From Trichobilharzia szidati (Eukaryota; Platyhelminthes; Trematoda; Strigeidida; Schistosomatidae), in assembly GCA_944472155.2 (NCBI GenBank), contig OX235271.1, positions 27,474,977 through 27,538,976 on the forward strand: a stretch of DNA of 64,000 nucleotides. Direction: 5' to 3'. Below the pieces are notes generated by a model. That model saw only the letters and a list, made by a program, of their open reading frames with translations, was not told the origin of the DNA and did not search any database. The position numbers and the translations under genes are program-made. Below are positions 10,441-21,924 of this stretch, piece by piece (within the stretch, counting starts at the first letter, position 1; each line of letters starts with the position of its first letter).

Positions 10441-11830
10441 GAATGCATTCACTTAGCGATACAATCGCATTTATATATACTTAGTTTGTATGTGTGTGCA
10501 CATCAGGATTGTCAAACAAAAATGAAAAATTAGTTAGGGTTATTGTTTACATTATCAAAATATTTCAAAAATATAATAAATAATTAAATTGTAACTAGGG
10601 TGGGAGGGGTGAAGATTGGTTAGTATTGATGAAGTGGGTTGCATAATATGAAAGACACCTCCTGGTGGGTATCCTAAAGAGAAGAATATCTGCTGCCTTG
10701 AAAAGCACATTCCCTGCTGCTACATTACGACTGGTATTCTCAAGCGACAAATTGTTCTTAAATAACTCCAAAGATAAACTATCGCATTTAACCACTTCTA
10801 TGTGTATCTATTAATTTACTTGCTCACGTGGAGCGAGATATAAAGGTCGTTCTATTTGTATCTTATCTAAAAGAGTCAAGGAACCTTATCTCTCTTGGCC
10901 ATAGAAAGATAACAGTGGATTAATAAGAAGTGCTATAATTAAATATATATATTCAACACTGGTCAATAATGTAAGGAGAATTCATTCAAAGTCATCTACA
11001 AAGTCAAAAGAAGCCTCCGGAAAACAGTTAGCTTCCGTATACATTGCATTGCGAGGCCTTAGCCAGTCAGGTAGAAAACCCTGATTTATATACACTGAAG
11101 AAACTTCTCCACTATGGGTATAATTCAAAGTTCTACTACTTTGTTAATAATGCTTCATTGAATAGTTTGAATTTTGCACAACGTCTTAGTAACATCTTTT
11201 TCTTAACCAAACCTTTGCTTATTTTTTCTACCTATTACACAAAACATTTTAACACGCGCCTCCATGCTCTTTCATTAACATCCCATTTTTCTGGGTATCT
11301 TTCATATTACATAATCCAGTTCAATACACTCCAATCTTCACCCCTCCCACCCTAGTTACAATTTGATTATTCATCACATTTTAGAAACATTTTGATGACT
11401 TAAAAAATAACCCTAAATAATTTTTATTTTTTTTCTTTGGACGATTTCATCATGAGCTGAAACTCGGTTAGAGAACCATTGGAAAACCTGCAGAGAGTGC
11501 TGGACAACTGTTTCGTCAGCCTCGTTTGGGACCCTTCAGCCAGAGTTTGAACCCAGGACCCACTGGTTACAAGACCTGGATTCGAACCCCGGTGGTTGCG
11601 TGCTGATGAAGAGTCTCAAATTAGGGTGACGAAACAACTATACAATACACCTTGCAGGTTTTCCGATGGTTCTCTAGCCGATGTCAGCTAATGATGAAAT
11701 CCTCCAACCAATCGAACATAAATCCCTAAAAAACGAATTTTGTTTGACAATCCTGATGAACACACACACAAATGCGATTTTAAAGTTAAGCCAATGAATT
11801 CGCTGAGCTTTTTGTTCTTAAAAATATTCA
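10441..11830. repeat. large diverged inverted repeat, unclassified, with SINE-A inside one arm
   Basis: The left arm (about 10441-10660) reappears reverse-complemented on the right (about 11293-11440 and 11735-11830). Anchors are GTAACTAGGGTGGGAGGGG at left against CCCCTCCCACCCTAGTTAC at right, and CATCAGGATTGTCAAACAAA against TTTGTTTGACAATCCTGATG. The right arm is split by a SINE-A pair at about 11441-11735. The loop (10661-11292) contains no recognised domain; ORFs at 10595-10795 (-) and 11044-11355 (+) simply mirror each other at the arms. Confidence 0.75.
11441..11735. mobile_element. SINE-A inverted pair inserted in the inverted-repeat arm
   Basis: Minus-oriented 3' portion (about 11448-11570: GATTTCATCATGAGCTGA...) joins a plus-oriented copy (about 11575-11705) with box B GGATTCGAACCCC, ATGAAGAGTCTC, GACGAAACAACT and AGCTAATGATGAAATCC. 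A-rich target sequence on both sides. Confidence 0.75.
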
Positions 11831-12189
11831 GCAATGAGTGCATGAATAAAATGTTTCATGAATATAAATATATATGCTTCACTCCTAAAATATTCCCTAA
11901 GATGATATCACAACTCTGTTTTGTGTCATATTCTTCTCTGAAATGCAACTATAATACCATCAAGGAGTTAGATTATAAGATGATACTAAGTTAGTAAACT
12001 CTTGAAAACTTAAAATCAACCAAATCTTTGTAAACTGGCACTTAAAAAATAAATAAATAAAATGCATCCTACTGACTGGCATTCCGGTAAGAAGTCATAA
12101 CAAATATGGCCTATCAACTCAGGTATGTGGAGAGATATTCACCGAATACATTGGTTAGGAGTCGCACTGCATATATTTCAAATTAGTAG

Positions 12190-13045
12190 AAGTTATTAGT
12201 AGAATGTATGGTACTATTAAAATACATAAGCCAGGTTATCCCATAAGACCAATAGTAGATTTTAGAAATACCCCAACTTATGAATTATCAAAACATTTAG
12301 CTCTAATATTATGCCCCATTAGAAATCGTTCAAACTCTAGACTAACTAATTCATATGAGATGAAAAATAAACTAAATGACATTCAACTAGGGAATGATGA
12401 AACAATGGTTAGTTTTGATATAACTAGTCTTTATACTAATATACCAGTCAATATGGCCTTAGAAGCAGTTAAAAAAGAACTAACTACGGATCCTGAACTC
12501 AATCAAAGGACAAAGCTGTGCATTGAAGAAATTATTTTAGGGATTCAGTTATGCCTCACATCTACTATCTTTAAATTCCAAGGCAAAATATATAGACAAA
12601 CAGAAGGTGTAGCAATGGGATCACCAATATCCCCTATCGTAGCAGATATATTTATGGATAGCTGGGAAAATATTGCTCTTAATACATTTAATCCTACTCC
12701 AAAAATATGGTGGAGATATGTGGATGACACTTTCACAGTGTTAAAAACAGAACATACCTCTCTAGCTTCTTGACACATATAAACTCACTAGTGGAGGGAA
12801 TAAAATTCACATTTGAAGCCGAAAATGAGCAAGGAGAATTAGCTATGTTAGATTGTAAAATAAAACAAATAGAAGAAGGTAAACTACACACTAGTGTTTA
12901 TAGAAAACCAACGCATTCTAATAGATATTTAGATTTTAATTCTTCTAATACGTTCACTATTAAGGCAGGCTTAGTTAAGTGTTTAACAAACCGATCCATA
13001 GCACTGAGTAGCACAAAAAAAGACCTAAACGACGAAATAAAATAG
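12190..13045 (+). mobile_element. PLE-2 fragment, best-preserved RT core
   Basis: 5'-truncated Penelope-like element ending abruptly inside the RT thumb. It contains the only nearly complete RT palm in the window (next entry) followed after one frameshift by the thumb. No 3' tail or endonuclease is attached. Confidence 0.88.
12204..13045 (+). pseudogene. PLE-2 reverse transcriptase (frameshifted near 12765)
   Basis: The first frame (12204-12773) carries PLE RT motifs in order: MYGTIKIHKPGYPIRPIVDF (fingers), MVSFDITSLYTNIPV (motif A with catalytic Asp), QTEGVAMGSPISPIVADIFM (motif B) and IWWRYVDDTFTVL (motif C). A frameshift near 12765 moves the thumb into the next frame (12770-13045: SLVEGIKFTFEAENEQGELA, MLDCKI, YRKPTHSNRYLDF, GLVKCLTNRS). 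All visible catalytic residues are present, but the protein lacks its N terminus and endonuclease. PLE RTs copy RNA at a nicked target and are related to telomerase RT. Confidence 0.9.
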
Positions 13046-14218
13046 AGGAAGTTAGAACCAATGGGTCACTAGTTTCTGTCCCTGTAGTCGAAATGATTGC
13101 TGAGCTCGTGTCTAAATCTGAAGCCCCCAGATTCTACGGTTAGTGGAGTTACAGTTGTGTACCGTTGCAAAAATATCTCAAAGTAGGACGTGATGGTTGT
13201 TCACTACTGCCTTAATTTCAGGAGTTCTTTAACTGATTTCCCTTCATGATCTAACCAGAAATCGACCCAATCTCTGCAAATCGATTGTTGGCATACTTAT
13301 TGAACAAAAACCAAAAGCAAAATTATCGAATTTTTTCTTTTCACTTGATACAATTTTGATTTTTCATTGTCACAATTTTTTTTAAAATATCTCATCTACA
13401 TCCTTAGTCCTGTTCTCTGGTTCATATGAATCAATCAAAGTTCGTTTACTGACTGCCTTCAATTCTTTTTTTTAGGAAAAAAGGTTTCCTATTTCCGTTT
13501 TACATAGACAAAAAAAGTTTGTTGGTGGTTATCAGTGAGCATATACTTTTTCAAAGCATAGCATACTAAATAATTGTTTTTTCTTCGGTCATGACCTCAG
13601 TTGAATGAAAAGGCGAATTTAATGTTCGATATAATAAATACTGATTATATTAACAGCATTAGATTAGGGTTTATTCAGTCGTGAAAAAAATAGAGAAAAT
13701 TTCTAATCTGAGTATGACGATAGTGACGATTTTGGTGTTCACGTTTTATCTTTCGTGATCGGTGGTATAACGTGTTTAATAATAATGAGATTGGATATAC
13801 AGTGCTAGGTTAAAAGTGGAAATCAACCGATGATATTGTAAAGCTGCATCGACTGAGATGGCAAGAACACACGTACGGCACGTTATGCCATCATCTTTCT
13901 TGTTCAAGGATGTGTGACTGCCATACCTTTTAGCTGCAAAAGAGTCATCAGTAGTCAAACCAAAAAACACGGAATGGTTCTATGAAGTCTTTCACTGTTA
14001 GTTTGAGTCACCTGCAGGTGTGTAGATCGCCTAGCTGAGATCAGACTTTTGATGTCATGGCACTATTCTCCCCATTTCGGATGTTTTCATAGCCCTTTGT
14101 GATCTCAGAGGTTCATTAAATCCCCAGTATTTTTGAATCACTTATTCTTTCTCCCGTATATTTCGTTTTTTGAAGTTTTTTAAGAGATAAAACCAAAAAT
14201 TTTCAAGTATTGATTTTG
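13046..14218. other. no recognised feature
   Basis: AT-rich interval. A 64-residue minus ORF at 13776-13970 has no recognisable domain. Confidence 0.35.
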
Positions 14219-14984
14219 TTTCATTGCACGGAGGATTTCATCATGAGCTGACATCAGTTAGAGAACCACTGGAAAACCTGGGGGTACTGGACAGCTATTT
14301 CGTCCTAGTCTGGGACTCTTCATAGTACGCACCCACCGGGGTTCGAACACAGGATCTTCTAGTTGCAAGGTGAGCTCGTAGACCATTCAACCACTGGAAC
14401 CCGATCCAATGGCCAGTCCATGAATTCTAACTTCTGCCAATTCACGACATAGCGCAACCATTTCGCAATGTCTTCTTCAATGAGTTACTGCCTCATCTTC
14501 AGCCTGCTGTACCCTACTGGACAGCTGTTTCATCCAGTACTCCCAGGTTTTCCAGTGGTTCTCTAACTGATGTCAGCTCATGATGAAATCCTCCATGCAA
14601 CCAAACAAATTCCCTACAAAACCAATACTTGAAAATTGATCTGATGCCCATTAGTGACTGGGGTTCTAGTGGGAAGCCATGACCAGTAGGGTACAGCAGG
14701 CTGAAGATGAGGCAGTAACTCATTGAAGAAGACATTGCGAAATGGTTGCGCTATGTCGTGAATTGGCAGAAGTTAGAATTCATGGACTGGCCATTGGATC
14801 GGGTTCCAGTGGTTGAATGGTCTACGAGCTCACTTTGCAACCAGAAGACCCTGTGTTCGAACCCCGGTGAGTGCGTACTATGAAGAGTCCCAGACTAGGA
14901 CGAAATAGCTGTCCAGTACCCCCAGGTTTTCCACTGGTTCTCTAACTCATGTCAGCTCATGATGAAATCCTCCATGCAATAAAA
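14219..14984. repeat. SINE-A palindrome: two ~302-bp near-identical arms
   Basis: Left arm 14219-14520 is a minus SINE-A; right arm 14683-14984 is a plus SINE-A. By eye the arms differ at only a handful of bases. Both share the unusual form GTACTATGAAGAGTCC (a base missing before the hammerhead core) and the unusual leader CTGAAGATGAGGCAG. The spacer (14521-14682) contains a further plus SINE-A 3' end. Shared private mutations point to inverted duplication rather than two insertions. Confidence 0.88.
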
Positions 14985-15338
14985 CCAAAAATAATTGAAA
15001 CTTGTTTATTCTTCATCAAAACAAACTGGAACATATTGAAATCTTAGCAAGTTACCTGTTGCCCTCACTACTACTTAGACAATTATTTTTACATACTCTG
15101 ATTTGGAACAGCTTGTACAGACCACTTCTCAAAGAAGCCAGTTAATTTTATTATATGAATGACTATGAGCTTGCTAGCCTGTTGGCCTTGACTAGAAATA
15201 ACGTTCATGACTGTTGTGTGACCATTTGTCCTTGTGAACATGTCCTTTAGCCATACAACTGGCTGACTGGTTAACTCATCCCACCCTAACTTAGTCTCCA
15301 GGCTACCACGTAAAACCCTCTAAGTAGTGAAAGCAGAG

Positions 15339-15903
15339 TTCCATATTAGTTTGTTTATTAGGTATATCACACAGTGAAACAGTATTATTTACTGGATGAC
15401 AAGGTTTCGAACAAAATTTATTGTTCATAATCATATCAATTGTGATCACACGACTTTGACACTTGAGTTTTATAGCTTTCTTTGTTTTCTCCTATTTGTC
15501 GTATGGGTAGTAGAATTTTCCAGATATCTGGGACAGGTGATGAATCATTCCTATTACATGTATTTGCAGTTGATTCGATAAACAAAGCTTATGTTATCAA
15601 TCTCTCCCTTCACCCTGTGACATTAGATTTTAAAACTATCATCCTATCTCATCCTATTGTATGGTTGTGTGTAACTGCATGTAGTGCTATGGCTGAACTA
15701 TTCTCTAGATTTTTTATAGTATTTGGATCAACCAATCTAGATTTTGCTAAGTTTTTATGTTCAGCTAGTCTGACTGCCCCTGTTCTACTAGTTTGACCTA
15801 TGTATTTGACCTGACAATCATTGCAGGGTATTAGATAAACGTCATCCGGTAAATAATACTGTTTCACTGTGTGATATACCTAATAAACAAACCAATATGG
15901 AAT
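15339..15903 (-). mobile_element. PLE-2 insertion with 62-bp terminal inverted repeats and 14-bp TSD
   Basis: TAGTGAAAGCAGAG occurs at 15325-15338 and 15904-15917. The minus-strand body carries LIPCNDCQVKYIGQTSR, RLAEHKNLAKSRLVDPN, HNHTIG and the tail. The 3' terminus at 15339-15400 is repeated in reverse complement at the 5' end (15841-15902) with two mismatches in 62. The reading frame is broken: endonuclease frame 15867-15649, later part displaced. Confidence 0.9.
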
Positions 15904-16059
15904 TAGTGAAAGCAGAGGTTAGCTAGAATTTCGGGATTTTTGTTATTGTTTTCCGTACTTGAGTGCTTAATGGAATATATAGCTTCAGTCTTCAAAGTTC
16001 CACTAAAACTATTGTAATTTTTACACATTGAAACTGCTAGTCTCATACTCAATCTTCAC

Positions 16060-16265
16060 TCTTTCAGAGCCCACCACCGGTCTATAGGCAGATAGAGTTC
16101 AGGAGTGTGTTGCCTCAGAATTGAATCTGGCTGATTGAGTGACTACATGTTTATGTCGTAAGTAGAGTCAACTGTTTTCGAATTCCTGTGGAGGTCAACA
16201 AGTACGTACTGATGAAGAGTCTCATGCAAGAATAAAACAAATGCCCACTGCCTTGCAATGAAATC
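16060..16265. mobile_element. diverged SINE-B (-) and SINE-A (+) fragments
   Basis: 16060-16150 has traces of the minus SINE-B order (CTAGTCTCATACTCAATC, then AGTTCAGGAGTGTGTTGCC and GAATTGAATC). 16185-16265 has GTACGTACTGATGAAGAGTC, the SINE-A ribozyme block, with decayed stem II. Both are weak. Confidence 0.4.
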
Positions 16266-17699
16266 GGATATTCCACAGACTAGAAGGTTACAGATCTCAA
16301 ACAATTACACAATTAGAAAAAAATGATTACTGTACATTGATGTTAACGGATTATACGTTTTCGAATGAAGAAGAAATTAATGTCCCCCTTGTGTGTTTGT
16401 GTTTTTGCCTGTCTAATCCTTCGACACTTGAAATAATTCTCTGATAATAGAATATATATCTAAAGTATATCTAACTAAAATAAACCTATAAATGATCACC
16501 CTTCAGGTAGAAATAAAGCTTTTTGACGGTATTAACTTTTACCTCATGTTAATTGACCCTACAATTAATTAATATCTGTGTATAAGTAAAAAAAAAAAGG
16601 CGAGCCTAAAACTATTCTACTGTAATAATTAATTCTATAACAAATTAACTAATAACTAAAAGGGTCATTACAATTGACGAAATTGTCGCATATCCATGTA
16701 TACATATATATATATATAAGTTCATTTTCAGGTCATTATATTTTTCTAATATTCAGGTAAAAATAAACCAAAACTTGAGTAACATTCCTCTTCCCTTTTA
16801 CCGCGAGTTTTTTTTTACAAAACGAGATTTAAAGTCAACAATTTCTAAAAAAATTACTCAAACTGCATCTGCAAGTGCGCTTTTCTTCCTACTGATATGA
16901 ACATCAATGGGATATAAATGTGGTTGGACAAGTCAGTGTGAGGATTGAGGAAATGAAAACCGAGCATGAAAATTACATTATTTATTATTGCTATTATTAT
17001 TACGCATTCCATGAATTACAAGTCGGATATAGGTTTTTTTAGCAGCATCTCCCTAGCAATACTCGACTCTCCACCGTCAACAATCAACTGACTCAGAGAC
17101 TGAAATTCACAGCTTGTGAATTAATTTTGTAACTTACCGCCAGGAATCGGGTGGTTTGAACTGGTTCGGAAGTCTGAGCTCAGTCAAATCGGCTACACCA
17201 CACCGACTGATGAGCTTGACGTCAAACAAACGATCACTTTGGTCGGGCTAGCAAACACTACCGACTGATCAATCAGCAGGATATGGTTTTCTGCAATTAT
17301 GACTCAAAAAGACTACCTACATCTTTTCATTTCGTTTTCACTAGACTCTTACACTACATCACTATCGAACGCTTTACGTATTGATTCCTGTTCGGGTTTT
17401 TTACACAAGAGCTTTTCTGGTGTGTGAAGTCATCTGAACGTCTCTTTGGTGTATTTCCTTTTCTTTTCTAAATAATTATCTAGTAATAGATCAATAGCTG
17501 GTTCGCTTGAAGCTAGAGTTCTAGTCAACCATTCGATCTTCACTATGAAGAAAAACCCGCTTTCGACTGGAACCATCAATAACTTGTTAGAAATGATTAC
17601 GTTGATGAGTAGACAGAGACTTTGCAGTCAAATTTCTCACTGAGAAATTACAAACATCATCATACCTTCTTTTCAGAAAGCTAAAATATTCATGATTTA
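16266..17699. other. no recognised gene
   Basis: AT-rich, with a short TA repeat near 16705-16720. No repeat family or domain recognised. Confidence 0.35.
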
Positions 17700-18312
17700 C
17701 GGGATGCCAGATGGATGGAACAGACGAGGATGTCAAATGGAGAATCAGGAAGGCGAGAAACACATTCATCAACCTGAAACCAATCTGGAAATCTTCGTCA
17801 CTCAGCCTGCATCAACAACGAAATTCGGATTTTCAATACAAACGTCAAGTCAGTCAGTTATTCTATACGGATCAGAAACTTGGCCAGTGTGTCACAAAGA
17901 ATATTTCCAACAGCCTGTTACAGACCTTTATCAACAACTGTCTTCGCTGTATACTCAAGATCAGATGGCCGGAAAGAATCACCAACAAGAAGCAATGGGA
18001 ACAAACAAAACAAGAACCAATCGCTGAACAAATATGCAGGAGAAAGTGGAGATGGATTGGACACTCGCTGAGCTGAGGAGGCCGCTGAGTGACATCGCGC
18101 GTCAGGCCATAGCTTGAGTGGAACCCGAAAGGGAAGCGGCGAGTGAGACTTCCAAGGGTGACATGGAGGAGATCGTGTGAAGAGGAATTGAAACAGTATG
18201 GGTTAACATGGATGCAGGTGAAAAGTACAGCAGAAGACAGAAGCAAGTGGAGAAGTGTAGTCGAAGCCCTATGTTCCACTAGAAACCCAAGGGAACCATT
18301 ATATAATAATAG
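17700..18312 (+). mobile_element. RTE-1 3' fragment
   Basis: Plus-strand frames give TDEDVKWRIRKARNTFINLK, IWKSSSLS, TFINNCLRCILKIRWPERIT, EQTKQEPIAEQICRRKWRWI and the 3' end GAAGCCCTATGTTCCACTAG followed by an AT-rich tail. This is the RTE ORF region downstream of the RT; it is 5'-truncated and carries several frameshifts. Confidence 0.85.
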
Positions 18313-19204
18313 ATGGTAGCTTGCCAGAATTCCATTAGTCTGACATGAATCGACACTTTGAACTGAGTCCAGCGCGGGTACTTTCGATGTTCTAAGCTTC
18401 AAGTGAGTGGGGTATGATCGAACTGTATTTAGATTAATTCAATCTGACTCATAAGTACTGCTGTTTGACATGAATGGTGTCCGACTACTTATTTCAATCA
18501 CTTAGTAGTGTGTACCATATTTACTCTACCTTGGATTTAAAAGCTGGTTAGTAAGTGACCAATGGACCGCCCAACTTTGATGAGAATCTCATAACCCTTC
18601 TGTCATTTATAGAACACAACTACTAACATGTGTAGGAGTGTTTTTGATCCCTGAGAATAGATCGTCTTCAGCACAAATGTGATGTGAATATTAATCATGA
18701 TGATGATGGAATATGAATTTGTCTGTTGAGACAAACATATTCAAAAAGTTTTTTGTGTTTCCTCTCACTTGATTCCCTCAAAATGATTTAATTTCAATGC
18801 AACATTTCAAGACACCGATTTAATCTTTCCATTCCTTTTTAAAAAAAATATTTTGCATAACATAAATTATCCAACTGTATGAATATATATTTGTCTCACT
18901 GACCACCTGGATTACAAGGAAATAGACAAAAAAAGATTACCCGCTTACATGTGAATTACGTTCATGTCTCTACTGTTGACAAGAAAGTATATAGATACCA
19001 CAGGTGGTATAATAATGAGCTCTGCTTTCAAACTAAATTAAACTTCAGTGAAATAAATTACTTTGGACATATAATAAATTCAATTAGAAATTATACGTTT
19101 TTAGTATATACTACTAGTAGTAGTAGTATTCACCTGCATTCACTTTACTTGAATATTTTATCAGTGAATGCATTATCAAGCGTAGATTTGTAGGGGTTTC
19201 ATTG
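18313..19204. other. no recognised feature
   Basis: AT-rich interval; ORF 18951-19193 (+) has no recognisable domain. Confidence 0.35.
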
Positions 19205-19660
19205 TTTTCCAGCTAGATGTCGGACGGACTTCAGTTACAGGTCCATTGAAAACTAGGAAGCGTTAGATGGCAGTTTATTCCTTGTTCGCAATTGTTTGGT
19301 AGTACGTACTCACGACTGCATCAGGGATGGAACTTAAGATCCTCAGGTTGTGAGACGAAATTACAGAGATGGTGTTACCGGAGTTTTAGAGAGAAGATAG
19401 TATCACCATGTTGCGTGCAAGGATATGTATATTCGCTGATGATATCGGCTGACAGTAGTGTTGTATATTATGCATTGCAAGAGTCAGAATTCAATGGATT
19501 TCCCTTTACTGGCTGCATCGTCAACGAGGACACCTTATAATCTGACGGTCCTGGGTTCGACCGTCGTCTGCGAAGTGCGCTCTCACCTCTAAAGGGACCC
19601 AAACCATGATGAAACAGCCTTCCAGTATAGCCTTATTCTTGATGATGTTCTGAGGAAAAC
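19205..19660. mobile_element. two diverged SINE-A pieces, opposite strands
   Basis: 19205-19400 follows the minus SINE-A order (TTACAGGTCCATTGAAAAC, GTACGTACTCACGAC, GGGATGGAACTTAAGATCC). 19500-19650 follows the plus order (GGTCCTGGGTTCGACC, AAGGGACCCAAACC, ATGATGAAACAGCCTTCCAG). Both heavily mutated. Confidence 0.5.
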
Positions 19661-20224
19661 TATGCAATACAGAAGGGACTAAAGCAGAGCTGAACAAGCT
19701 AACTGATTCTCTTTTGAAGTTCAAAAGTGTTAGTGACAATAAACCAAATTCCCAGTTTTTAAATGAAATTGAAATCTACATAGTTCGAGATGGCGTTGCG
19801 TCACCAAAATTATTCAGAACAAGATATATAATATACTTGATTTAATAAAGAAGAATCAGGAAAGCAAGCATTAAAGCATGAAGCTACATATCACTGACTG
19901 TTTGATGCGAGTAGTTCGCCATTTGATCTGAGTCAAATCGATGACTGATGAGCCCGGCCTGCAAGACAGCTCTCCAGTGTTAAGATTGCTTCGGCCTAGG
20001 TGGCAAGCAATTTTGGTTGATGTGAGTGGCATGCGAATACTGATATCAATCAATAAATCAGTGATGTTTCTGTTAGTTTCTGGAGATCTCTGACTTTGTG
20101 CAACTTCTAAGTCACTTAGTTGCCAAGAGTAATTTCCCACTGCATTACTCTTCTCTTTGGGTATTTTACTCTGAATAATAGTAAATGCTGTCTTTTTTGG
20201 TTTTAACATTAACACATTATTCAG

Positions 20225-20760
20225 TCTCTGAGTTCCGAGTGGAACATAGCTTTCCATCGGCACTTCTTCATCTCAGTTTTCTGCCATCACTTCTTACTAG
20301 CTCCAAGAATGATGGTGAGTTTTATTCCTATCCCCACTTCATATGATATTCTCCATGTCGTCATATTCGGCTTCCATTCAACAGTCTACCTTACGTGTGA
20401 TGTTACTCCTCAGTGCGTGTCCAACCCGTGTTCACATACACTGACTTGTTGGATGGTTCACTGATAGTCCTTCTTGTTGCTTCCTTAGCATTTGCAGTCA
20501 TATGGGTATCAAGCCAGTGAAGGAGACCTGTTCATGAGGGTTTTCAGATCCCTCTTGGAGACACTTTCATCTGCGTACGTGCCGAATCTCTGGTGCATAT
20601 AAAAGCGCCACAAGCACAGTGCGAGGATAATTTCTGCGTGGCCAACAGGCTCCCCGATGGCTTCCATCTGCTGATCTCATCCATCCTCGAATTGAGGAGT
20701 CTTCTCCATTCCGATGGAGAATAATTTAACTTTTCTGTACTCTAGGGTCTCAGTAGTTAT
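20225..20760 (-). mobile_element. diverged RTE-like 3' fragment
   Basis: Minus strand: GGTTGGACACGCACTGAGGAG, a GACATGGAGAATATCATATG stretch, GATGGCAGAAAACTGAGATG and GGAAAGCTATGTTCCACTCG match the RTE 3' region in order. The portion 20480-20760 is less certain. Confidence 0.5.
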
Positions 20761-21394
20761 GAGGCTTATTTTTGACATGGTAGGATGATTAGTCCTATGG
20801 CCGGTCTTCCATTTTTCCGGATTTAGAACCAGCTAGATATGTTAGTGACATGGTTACTCACATAGACTAGATTATAGTTTATAATCCTATGATCTGTCAT
20901 CAACATGTATTTGTTGGTATTTCTTGTAGAAGTAGTGTCAAAGTTTATTGTACTAGTAGTCTTACTGTGAACATAGTCTTCATATAATATTTGTATATAT
21001 ATGTATATATGAATACTCATTTTAATCATATTTATAATGGAACAAACTTAGTTAAACACGGAACGATAAAACGTATCGTATACGACAGAAAATATCGTTC
21101 ATGGAATGTGTATATTTCGGAAATAGGCATGAAAATAACAAGATCACTAGAGGAAGAAAGCATTACATAACTAACTGAGAAGTTAGATAGACAGAGTGAT
21201 CTATAAGTCAAAAACAGAATTAAATTATCAAAAGAGACAAGTAGCTGACTCCGGAAAGTGTTCAGGGTGAAGTTAACTAGAATAAAAATATTAGTAGTAA
21301 AACATCCCTAAAAATAAAAAAATCTTCTAAATGAATCTTATCCTATATAGTAACAAGTCGCATGATGAGGTGGTTTGCGGTTCTTGTTCGAATT
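20761..21394. other. no recognised feature
   Basis: AT-rich with a short TATA-type repeat near 20990-21010. No gene. Confidence 0.35.
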
Positions 21395-21710
21395 CGACAC
21401 CAGTGGGGTCCATCCGATCGGCAGTGAGAACAAATACTAGCCAGCGGTGGCAGTGGCTGGTAGTCGCACTAAAATCATGCATCTGTCGAAGTTAGAATTC
21501 ATGGACTGACCATTGAATTGAATCCCAGTGGTTGGATGGTCTACGAGCTTGACTTGTAAACGGAAGATCGTTGGCTCCTACCATGGCGGTGGATGCATAC
21601 TGATGAAGAGTCCCAAACTAGGTTTATGAAACAGCTGCACAACAATACTCCTTGGTGGTTTTCAACGTTTCTCTGACCAGTCTCAATTCATGATTAAACT
21701 TAAAAAACAA
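21395..21710 (+). mobile_element. SINE-A copy
   Basis: Contains the leader (GAGAACAAATACTAGCC), GAAGTTAGAATTCATGG, CCCAGTGGTTGGATGGTCTA, then ATACTGATGAAGAGTCCC, GAAACAGCTG, and the 3' end TTCATGATTAAACTT. Box B is degraded. Stem II of the hammerhead is disrupted by an insertion (TTTAT). Confidence 0.75.
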
Positions 21711-21924
21711 AAAAGGTAATTGTATGAGAACTAGTTGCATTTGTGGTATCAATAGTAGTAGTAGTAGTAGTAGAAGTGATACTAACTCCTTTTTATAATA
21801 CAGAAACAAATATTTTCGATGTAGCTTAAAGTTTTATAGAGCGAAATCCTCTATTGCTTTATTATTCAGTTCATGCCATTCGGGTGAAATGTATTCAGTG
21901 GGGACTGTGTGGAAGCATATGATT

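Noticed and set aside
11044..11355. Small secreted or membrane protein gene
   Set aside because: Its end mirrors the minus ORF at 10595-10795 because both lie in arms of the inverted repeat; no other support.
15339..15903. DNA transposon with TIRs
   Set aside because: The inverted ends are the PLE-2 3' terminus and the interior encodes a PLE endonuclease; no transposase.
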